Below are positions 27,501 through 36,500 of a stretch of 64,000 bases of DNA, piece by piece; positions within the stretch are counted from its first letter, which is position 1, and each line of letters opens with the position of its first letter. Origin of the DNA: Allocoleopsis franciscana PCC 7113 (GTDB lineage: Bacteria > Cyanobacteriota > Cyanobacteriia > Cyanobacteriales > Coleofasciculaceae); contig NC_019739.1 in assembly GCF_000317515.1 (NCBI RefSeq), forward strand, positions 82,046 through 146,045. The letters are read 5' to 3'. The notes below the pieces were generated by a model. That model saw only the letters and a list, made by a program, of their open reading frames with translations. It was not told the DNA's origin and made no database searches. The position numbers and the translations under genes are program-made.

Positions 27501-28118
27501 TCAACTCAGTAGTTCGTCCACGTCATCCGTCCAACTCCGACTCCTTACTGTCTTTTCAGATGTTGTCTTCATTGATTCATCCAACTCAAACGGCTCAGAA
27601 TCAGAGCTATCCTCAGCACTCTCGGAATTAGAACGCTGGGGAAAGCTAGCTGTGTGAAGGTTTCCGTTAGAAGCTTTGTCAGGATGGAGAGAGTGGGGAG
27701 AAAGATGATTGGTAGCGTTACAAGGAGCGCTATAAGTAGAGCGTTCTGAGTAAAGAAAGAGAGAGGCTAACTCAACAAGTTGGGTAAGTCCGTTGTGATT
27801 GGCAACCTCAACAATGTGGCTTGGGTTTAGCGATTCAGCAACGGGCAAGTTGAACTGATGACGAATGTTAAACAGGTGCTTCTCTAACGCATCGCAACAC
27901 CTCAATGCTATGACGCGCAACTCTTCGTTACTCATCCCTCCTCTATATTCGTAAGCTTGTGCTAAATAGCACATTTTGAGCGTGGTCAGGATATCAGTTT
28001 TGAGGTTTGAAGTCTGATTTTCTTTCAGGTATTGCAACACCACTCCCTCAGCACTATTCAGTTCCAAGTCGTACTTGAGATTTACTGTGATTAGTTTAGA
28101 TTTGTCACTGGCACTCAT
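27501..28118 (-). CDS. Candidate ParR-like partner of the ParM actin
   Basis: 205 residues. The start ATG overlaps the parM stop (ATGA), giving translational coupling. The N-terminal half is helical (NLKTDILTTLKMCYLAQAYEY, RHQFNLPVAESL); the C-terminal half is Ser/Glu-rich and disordered, ending SWTDDVDELLS. ParM operons normally encode the centromere-binding adaptor ParR immediately downstream, and ParR C-termini bind the filament. I see no clear ribbon-helix-helix motif, so the assignment rests on position. Confidence 0.5.
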   Translation of the reverse strand: MSASDKSKLITVNLKYDLELNSAEGVVLQYLKENQTSNLKTDILTTLKMCYLAQAYEYRGGMSNEELRVIALRCCDALEKHLFNIRHQFNLPVAESLNPSHIVEVANHNGLTQLVELASLFLYSERSTYSAPCNATNHLSPHSLHPDKASNGNLHTASFPQRSNSESAEDSSDSEPFELDESMKTTSEKTVRSRSWTDDVDELLS

Positions 28119-29245
28119 GCGGCTACTTGCTCCTTAGAAGACTTGAGTTTGTTGAAAATACCCCACACGTCAATGAGTCGAAACGCCAGAGGTTCTGTAC
28201 CGCTTCGAGAATTGAAAATTACATCCACAATCAGGCTCTCTATCTCATGACCCCAGTAGGTAGGAGTAGAAGTGCGCTTGAAATACGCCTCTAGTTCATT
28301 CTTGAAGTAGATGGCTCCTCCTCCACATAAAATGACTTCATTCATAGAAGTAGATACAGTGACATTTATCCATGCCTTCAGTCGCTCCCAGTACTCTTCT
28401 CTCGCTGTAGCGATCGCTGCTACAATTTCCTCAGTTTCTTGCGTGCGAAATTGTTCATCATGAGAGCGAGCGAGTGAGGCTATAGCGCTGTTAGTCGCCG
28501 TAATATCGCTACCCGCTTTAAAGACTGCTTCTGTCAGAACCTCAGACTTTTGTCCACTGGTTAAGCGCCGAACCTTCTCTATTAATTGGTGAAAACCAAG
28601 GTCTGAGGTAGTAGAGAGCCTGGAATTTAACTTGCCCTCTGTAAACACCAACGCACTGGTGTTACGATGCCCGAACATACAGACAGATAGAGAACGCTCT
28701 TTAAACCACATCGAGCCTTTTGTTTTCAAACGACTGGCTGCTAACCCAAACCCTTCTGGGACGCATTCAAAATGCTCTAGTTTTACCCGAAGCCGCTCTC
28801 CCCTAAACTTGTAATCTTTGAGCAAGTGCTTTAATCTTGCACTGAATCTTTCTCTGTCTGGGTATTCGTCGTAAGGGAGCAGTACACCTAGCGCCACACT
28901 GAATTTAGTTGGTAAATTAAGGCGTTGCTTGATGACACCGAGAGCCGTCATCACTTTATACACCGCTCTCTCATACTTCAGTTCGTGCATTCCTGCATCT
29001 GCAAGAAATTCACGAGCTAAACTTCCCACTACCACACATCTATCTCCCATCTCTACCCAGGCTTCCGCTTCGGGTTGAGGGATGCCAATACCATTGAGAG
29101 CTTTGTATGTTTCTAGAGTATGGTGTGTTACCTCTATTACTTCTGGAGGCATTCTTAATAATGAAGGTTTCTCCCCTACTCTTAGTCCGTAAATAATCTT
29201 GGTTGAGGATGCTCCAACATCAAATCCGACAATCAAATCTGCCAT
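28115..29245 (-). CDS. parM: ParM/StbA-family actin-like ATPase
   Basis: 376 residues from the ATG at 29245, preceded on the minus strand by AGGAAAG at good spacing; the longer start at 29278 adds 11 non-conserved residues. Actin-fold motifs: phosphate 1 IVGFDVGASSTKIIY, LGVLLPYDEYPDRERF, a central SVCMFGHRNTSALVF (phosphate 2 region), and the adenosine motif EVILCGGGAIYFKNEL. ParM polymers push plasmid copies apart. The upstream 250 bp hold 11-bp-phased repeats, as expected of its centromere. Confidence 0.85.
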   Translation of the reverse strand: MADLIVGFDVGASSTKIIYGLRVGEKPSLLRMPPEVIEVTHHTLETYKALNGIGIPQPEAEAWVEMGDRCVVVGSLAREFLADAGMHELKYERAVYKVMTALGVIKQRLNLPTKFSVALGVLLPYDEYPDRERFSARLKHLLKDYKFRGERLRVKLEHFECVPEGFGLAASRLKTKGSMWFKERSLSVCMFGHRNTSALVFTEGKLNSRLSTTSDLGFHQLIEKVRRLTSGQKSEVLTEAVFKAGSDITATNSAIASLARSHDEQFRTQETEEIVAAIATAREEYWERLKAWINVTVSTSMNEVILCGGGAIYFKNELEAYFKRTSTPTYWGHEIESLIVDVIFNSRSGTEPLAFRLIDVWGIFNKLKSSKEQVAA

Positions 29246-29361
29246 AAAACTTTCCTGACACTCACAACTAAACAACACATTTAATTCAGTCTTTCTTCAA
29301 CACCACACGCTCAGCATCAAAACTGATTTGGTAACAAAAAATACATTTTGAAATCCCGCTC

Positions 29362-29600
29362 TTTTCCCATTGTTTCCCCAACTTTTTCTTAGAAATGGGA
29401 AGAGAGAAATGGGGAAATAATGGGAAGAACTAGGGAAATGAGAGGGAGACAGAAAAGTTCTTTGTTACCCAGACGTTAATTTGAACTCAATTGATGTACC
29501 CTAGAATCAAGGCAACCACCTGTTCCCCCCTTGTTTCCCTAGAATTGGGTATGAAATTTTGGAAAAAACTTGGGGAAATGATGGGGAATTAATGGGGAGA
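29362..29600. repeat. 11-bp-phased TGGGGAAA repeats, candidate centromere (parC)
   Basis: GGG-containing units recur exactly every 11 bp in four clusters. Plus-strand units start at 29410, 29421, 29432, 29443 and at 29571, 29582, 29593; minus-strand units end at 29369 and 29380, and at about 29529 and 29540. The fullest unit reads TGGGGAAATGA. This lies directly upstream of parM. Centromeres of ParM systems (for example R1 parC) are built of 11-bp direct repeats around the operon promoter. The operon promoter probably lies within this region. Confidence 0.62.
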
Positions 29601-30166
29601 GACATGACATAGGAGGCTGATGCTATCTTTTGAGCAGCTACTACAAAAAGGGTTTCGGGTAGGCATTGGAACAATGTGGACTCACTCCACAATTTTTCCC
29701 CTGACGGGTCGGCTGAAGCCTAAAAATTGCTCCGTTCGTTCAGCGTCTTGTGAGCGCTAGAGTATTCCAGAACAAACAGTTCTTTGTTGGATTGACTACT
29801 ACTTGAGTCCCGGTAAAAAATACTGCTTTCTGAATCACGAAGTCTAAAGCGATCGCAAAGGTGGTGAAGGTGACGGCTGCATATCAAGCCTTCTGTCTGC
29901 TTTCTGCTGTCTCTCACGCAGCGTGAAATTTTGTTTCTGTTGTGGAATTGGCATGAGGATGACGCTCATAAATCAACTAATTCGACGTTAGCCTCCCCCT
30001 CCTAGCGCTGTAATTCCACTTGGGTTGTATCAAAACGACCTCTAACTTTGTGAAGAGAAACGCCTGATGAGGGCGATCGCATAGTCTGAAAGTAACTGGG
30101 ATTGAAAAGAGTACCCATGAGGGTACTATCGTTTCGCTAGATTTCCTAAAAAATAATACTTAGCTC
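29601..30166. other. Noncoding stretch between centromere-like repeats and MITE-like element
   Basis: No supported gene. It contains two HIP1 sites and a small perfect hairpin GTACCC-ATGA-GGGTAC at 30111-30126. A 65-codon minus-strand frame at 29720-29917 has low-complexity content and no ribosome-binding site. Confidence 0.5.
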
Positions 30167-30313
30167 GAATGTCACTGACTTAAGCCCTGAACTAAAGTTC
30201 GGGCTAAAAGCTAAAACCCGTTAAAACGGGTTGAAAGGCTTATTCAGTAAGCTTTAGCTTACTTAAGCTTTGAGCCTGAAATTTATTTCAAGGCTCCTAA
30301 GTCAGTGCCATTC
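30167..30313. mobile_element. MITE-like element of nested hairpins
   Basis: Terminal inverted repeats GAATGTCACTGACTTA (30167-30182) and TAAGTCAGTGCCATTC (30298-30313) match at 15 of 16 positions. The 115 bp between them fold into four hairpins: AGCCC/GGGCT, ACCCGTT/AACGGGT, AGTAAGCT/AGCTTACT and GAGCC/GGCTC arms. ACTTAGCTCGA occurs on both sides (30158-30168 and 30315-30325), like a target duplication. No coding capacity. It could also be a structured RNA. Confidence 0.6.
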
Positions 30314-30448
30314 TACTTAGCTCGACTGATTAACAAGGTCTGAATCCCTAGCGATGAAGGTAGGGAGGACTCCATAAGCCAGCAGAGCATCACTAGTCAA
30401 ACAGCCTGAAGACTGTCTGTTAAAAGTGTTGCGATTTGTTAAAAGAAT

Positions 30449-30504
30449 ACCGGAATGGCGATGCCTCCGGTTAGGGTGTCTATCAACAAAAAACCTCCGG
30501 TTTT
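30449..30504 (+). promoter_or_regulatory. Leader hairpins upstream of the Tc locus
   Basis: Two small hairpins share the 9-mer CCTCCGGTT: ACCGGA ... TCCGGT (30449-30471, with an inner GGC/GCC stem) and AAAACC-TCC-GGTTTT (30490-30504). They lie 70-125 bp before the TcB-TcC start and may belong to the mRNA leader. The second could attenuate transcription. Confidence 0.35.
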
Positions 30505-30574
30505 GACAAATTACATCAGCATTGAAAAGCTATCTCGTTAAATTGCACACCGCCTGCCCCTAGCGAGAGTGTCC

Positions 30575-33500
30575 ATGAACAACCAAGAACGGATTTCCAA
30601 TCCTAGTGCTTCTTCAACCCAACAAGGAAATGGCACAGGAGCGGAACCAGATAAAAGCTATTTCTCTCCACCTCCTGCTGTCTCGCTTCCCAAAGGTGGA
30701 GGAGCCATCAAAGGTATGGGTGAGAAATTTGCTGCTAACCCGGTTACTGGTACTGGTTCTATGAGCGTGCCGATCGCCATCAGTCCTGGTCGCTCTGGAT
30801 TTGGTCCGCAGTTGTCTCTCTCCTATGACTCTGGAGCGGGCAATGGCATATTTGGGATGGGCTGGAGTCTATCACTGCCATCGATTACTCGCAAAACCGA
30901 CAAGGGGTTACCGCGCTATTGGGACACTGAGGAGTCAGATGTTTTTATCCTCTCTGGTGCAGAAGATTTAGTACCTGTGCTGAAGGGCGATGGCACCGTA
31001 GATGAAACGGTACGAAATGGGTACCAGATTCGTAAATATCGTCCTCGCATTGAGGGGTTGTTTGCCCGAATTGAACGCTGGACAAAGGTGGATTCGGGAG
31101 AGACGCATTGGCGATCAATTTCAAAGGACAACCTTACCACGCTTTACGGTAAAACGGCTGAAAGTCGAATTGCTGATCCCAATCATGCTACTCACATTTT
31201 TAGCTGGTTAATTTGTGAGAGCTACGACGACAAAGGCAATGCGATCGTCTATCAATACAAATCAGAGGATGCAGAACACTCCGTTGGAATTAATTTATCG
31301 CAGGCGCATGAACAGAACCGAACTCCACAAAGCCGAGCCACGAATCGGTACTTGAAACGAATTCAATACGGTAATCAAACTCCTCGGCAAGCCAATGAAG
31401 ATTTAAGGTTACGCAAAGATTGGATGTTTGAGGTGGTGTTTGATTATGGAGAACACGATCGCACCAATCCTATCTCTAAAGAGCCAGAGCAATGGACAAC
31501 TGAGACTCTCCGTCGCGATCCGTTTTCATCTTATCGGGCTGGGTTTGAAGTGCGGACTTACCGCCTCTGCCAGCGAGTGCTGATGTTTCATCATATTCCC
31601 GATGTGCCAAATCATTCCCAGGGATATAACGGCTTAGTGAAATCAACAGACTTCACCTACTCATACAAAGAAAATCCAGAGGTTGGCAATCCAATCTATT
31701 CATTTCTCCGCGCAGTTACACAAACAGGATATAAACCTGATCCGGCAGGTGGCTACATTCAAAAATCCCTGCCACCGTTGGAGTTTCAGTATAGTGAACC
31801 CGACATTGACGAGACGGTACGAGAGGTTGATCGCACCAGTCTGGAAAATTTGCCTCAAGGGTTAGATGGAACACGCTACCAGTGGGTGGATCTGGATGGA
31901 GAGGGATTGTCGGGCATTTTGACTGAGCAGGGGAATGGGTGGTTCTACAAGCGCAACCTCAGTCCCATTAATAGTGTTCGAGACAATAGCAAGGAACACA
32001 TTGAAGCACAATTTGCCCCAGTTGAACTTGTTGCTAGTAAACCAGTCAGTGGTTTAGCAAATGGCGCTCAGTTTCTCGATTTGGCGGGGGATGGTCAGCC
32101 AGATTTAGTGACACTCCGGAGCACTACACCAGGATTTTACGAACGCACTCAGGATGCAGATTGGGAAAATTTTATTCCCTTTAAGTCTCTGCCTATCTTG
32201 GATTGGGATAATCCAAATCTAAAGTTCATCGATCTGAATGGAGATGGTCACAGCGATATCCTGATTACCGAGGATGAATGTTTTGTCTGGCATCCTTCCC
32301 TCGCAGAAGAAGGGTTCGCAGCAGCAGAGCGAGTGCGCCAGCCTTGGGATGAGGAAAAAGGAGTTCGTGTGGTGTTTGCAGACAGCACCCAGTCGATTCA
32401 TCTGGCGGATATGTCAGGGGATGGGCTGACGGATATTGTGCGGATTCGCAATGGTGAGGTGTGTTACTGGCCCAATCTGGGTTACGGTCGGTTTGGTGCC
32501 AAGGTGACGATGGATAATGCCCCCTGGTTTGATGTGCTGGAGCTTTTTAATCAGCGCCGGATTGTACTGGCAGATATTGATGGCTCAGGGACGACAGATA
32601 TTCTGTACTTGAGTGGGAACGGGGTGCAGGTTTATTTCAACCAGTCGGGAAATAGTTGGGCAGAAAAGCAGGTTTTGAAGAGTTTTCCGGCGATCGATAA
32701 TGTTGTTTCGGTCACAACGCTTGACTTGTTAGGTAATGGAACTGCCTGCCTGGTGTGGTCTTCACCGTTACCTGGAAGCACACCCCGTATGATGCGGTAT
32801 ATCGACTTGATGGGCGGGCAGAAGCCTCATCTGTTAGTCAAGACCGTCAACAACATGGGTGCGGCAACGATAGTGCAGTATGCGCCTTCTACGAAGTTTT
32901 ACCTACAAGATCGGTTAGCAGGTAAACCCTGGATTACAAAACTACCGTTTCCTGTTCATGTGGTGGAGCGGGTAGAAACGCGGGATTATATTTCTGGTAA
33001 TCGCTTTGTAACTCGCTATGCCTACCATCATGGCTATTTTGATGGGGAGGAGCGAGAGTTTCGCGGGTTTGGTTTTGTGGAGCAGTGGGATACCGAGGAC
33101 TATGGCGTATTCCAACAGGGTGGTGGAACCAATGCGCTGGAGCAAGCGCTGCATGTTCCCCCAGTGTTGACGAAGACTTGGTTTCATACCGGAGTTTATA
33201 TCGATCGCGATCGCATCTCCAATTTCTTTGCTGAAAAGGAATACTATCGAGAACCCCAGTATCGTATCCTCGCTAATGCTACAGAGGCGGAAAAGCAAGC
33301 CCGTGAAGCCGCGTTTCAGACTACATTGCTGCCAGATACGATTTTGCCCCCAGGTATAACAATTCAGGAAGAGCGAGAAGCCGTGCGATCTCTCAAGGGA
33401 CGCATCCTGAGGCAGGAAATCTATGCACTGGATGGTTCAGATAAGGAAGAGCATCCCTATAGTGTATCAGAGCGCAATTACGAAATCCGCTTAATTCAAG

Positions 33501-36500
33501 GGCGGCAAACAAATCGCCATGCTGTGTTTTATGCCCACGATCGCGAAACGATTGACTATCACTACGAGCGGAGTTTCATCCTCGATCCCACCGATCCAGA
33601 ACCCGATCCGAAGAAGAAACGCAAGATTTTTGACCCGCGTGTGACCCATGCGATGACGCTGGAGGTAGATGAGTTTGGCAATGGGCTAAAGTCAGTGGCG
33701 ATCGCCTATCCCCGTCGCAATCCTGCCTATCCAGAGCAGGGCAATACCCTGATTACATACACCGAAAATCAGGTCACGAATAAGCCCAATGAAGAAACCT
33801 GGTATCGAATTGGTGTACCGATTGAAACACGCACCTATGAATTAACAGGCTATTCAAAAACTGGCAGTCGATTTCAGATTTCTGACTTTGTGCAACCCGA
33901 TCCGAGCGATCCAAGCACGCTTGTTCACATCTTTGAGAGTGAAGTTAATTATGAAGACCAACCTACAAGCGGCAGGCAGCGCCGTTTAATTGAGCGGGTG
34001 CGATCGCGTTATCGTCCCAATAGTCAGGCAAACACTCTCGATCCAACCTGTCTACCTCTAGGTGAGGTTGAGTCTCTGGCATTACCCTGTGAAAGCCTCA
34101 AACTTGCATTTACACCAGGATTACTCACACAAATTTATGGCAGCAAGATTAATGCCAGCGATTTGAATACCTTGTTGTTAGGAGAGGGTAAATACGTTCA
34201 GCAGGAGGGGAACTGGTGGATTTCATCTGGACGACAAAGCTTTGAGCCGACAAGATTCTATCTCTCTACTCAAACGAAAGATCCCTTTGGCAATGTTTAT
34301 ACCAGTGCTTACGATCCTTCCCATCTGTTGGTAACGCAGACAATTGACCCGCTCAGTAACACCGTACAAGTTCGGAATAATTATCGGGTACTACAACCAG
34401 AAGAAATTACTGACCCCAATGGAAATCGTGCTCGGGTTGCGTTTGATGCACTAGGTATGGTGGTGGGAACGGCTGTGATGGGTAAAGTTTCGGAAAACCA
34501 AGGTGACAACCTAACAAGCTTTGTCGCGGATTTGGATCAAACTGCGATCGCCAATCATGTTGAAAATCCGATGACCAACCCGCAAAACATTCTGGCAAAT
34601 GCAACGACGCGGCTGGTGTACGACCTGGATCGGTATCACCACACTCGGCAAGTCTTACCCGATGGATCAGAGATCGGGCAACCTGTGGTGGTCTATACCC
34701 TGGCACGAGAAACCCACACGGCGGATTTGGCAACGGGTGAACCGACCAAAATCCAGCACAGTTTTCTCTATTCCGATGGGTTTGGGCGGGAGATTCAAAC
34801 CAAAGTGCAGGCGGAACCGGGGTTGGCACCCGCCAGAAATCCGGATGGATCGTTGAAGCGGGATGCTGCTGGCAAACTGATTTTGGAGCCGGCGAACCCG
34901 CGTTGGGTGGGGACGGGACGCACAGTTTTCAACAACAAGGGCAAACCAACTAAAAAGTACGAGCCATTTTTTAGTCCAGACCATCGCTACGAGACTGAGC
35001 CGGATTTGGTGGAGTGGGGTGTTACGCCGCTCATTCATTACGATCCGTTGGAGCGGGTGATTCGCACAGACTTACCCAATGGCACGTTCTCGAAGGTGGA
35101 GTTTGATGCATGGCAGCAGACCACCTGGGATGAGAATGACACAGTGTTGGAAAGCGACTGGTATCGCGATCGCAGCAGTCCTGACCCCACTGCACCCGAA
35201 CCGGGCAACCAGGAAACCCGCGCTGCCTGGTTAGCCGCAAAACATGCGAATACACCGACGATCGCCCATCTCGATACCCTGGCACGGACGTTTTTGAGGA
35301 TCGCCAATAACGGACTTGCGACCGATGGCACTGCCCAGGAATACGAAACGCGGGTGGAACTGGATATTGAAGGCAATCAGCGATCGGTGACGGATGCTCT
35401 GGGTCGTAAGGTGATGGTCTATGACTATGACCTGTTGGGACACCAGATCCGCCAGCGCAGTATGGATGCAGGCGATCACTGGATGTTGAACAATGTGGCA
35501 GGCAATCCGATTCGCAAATGGGATAGCCTCAACCGGATGTTTAGCACTCGTTATGATGCGCTTCAGCGTCCAACTCATGTCTTGGTGCAGGTGGGAACAA
35601 CTGACGCCCGATTGCTAGAACGGTTGGTGTATGGCGAGATGCACTCGGAAGTCGATCGCAACCTCAGAGGGCAACTGTATCAGCACTACGATGGCGCAGG
35701 AATTGCCATGAACGAGCGGTATGACTTTAAGGGCAATCTGTTACAGAGCAGTCGTCGGTTCGCGCAAAACTATAAGGAACTGCCGGATTGGATGGCGTTA
35801 CGAGATTTGATGGAGTTAGGGACGATCGCTACTGCTGCCAACGCTCAACTGGAATCGGAGCAATTCATGGCATTCACTCGCTATGATGCGCTCAATCGTC
35901 CCATTGCACTGACAACGCCTCATCATAGTGGCATTCGTCCCAACATCATTCAACCAGCTTATAACAAAGCCAATTTGTTGGAGAAGGTGGATGTGTGGTT
36001 GCGGCAAGCCACACCACTGACAGGATTACTCAATCCGTCTACCTCTGATCTTCATGCCGTTACCAATATCAACTACAACGCTAAGGGACAACGCACACTG
36101 ATTGAATACGGCAATCAGGTAAGAACTCGCTACGACTATGATGAGAAAACATTTCGCTTAACTCGCCTGCTCACTATTCGTCCCCAATTCAGCGAAGACG
36201 AAAATCAGAGTGCCCAGGATTTGCGCTACACCTACGATCCAGTCGGCAACATCACCCACATCTACGACCACGCCGATATCCAGAACATCATCTATTTCCG
36301 CAATCAACGGGTAGAACCGAGTGCTAGCTACGAATACGACCCGCTCTACCGTCTGCTAAAAGCGACTGGACGCGAACACCTGGGACAAACAGGTGGAACA
36401 TTAAACCCTCCTCGCCAAACAGATCACGACGATGCATTTCGGATGAATCTGCCTCATCCTGGTGATGGCAATGCGATGGGCAATTACACCGAACGCTACG

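Noticed and set aside
29720..29917. 65-codon minus-strand frame upstream of the Tc locus
   Set aside because: No ribosome-binding site or family likeness; it is in a noncoding stretch.
30094..30126. GGGATTGAAAAG plus a small palindrome, similar to the end of a cyanobacterial CRISPR repeat
   Set aside because: Single copy; no spaced repeats on either side and no cas gene.
34407..35578. Several long minus-strand frames inside the Tc fusion
   Set aside because: They are antisense shadows of a well-supported 2614-residue gene.
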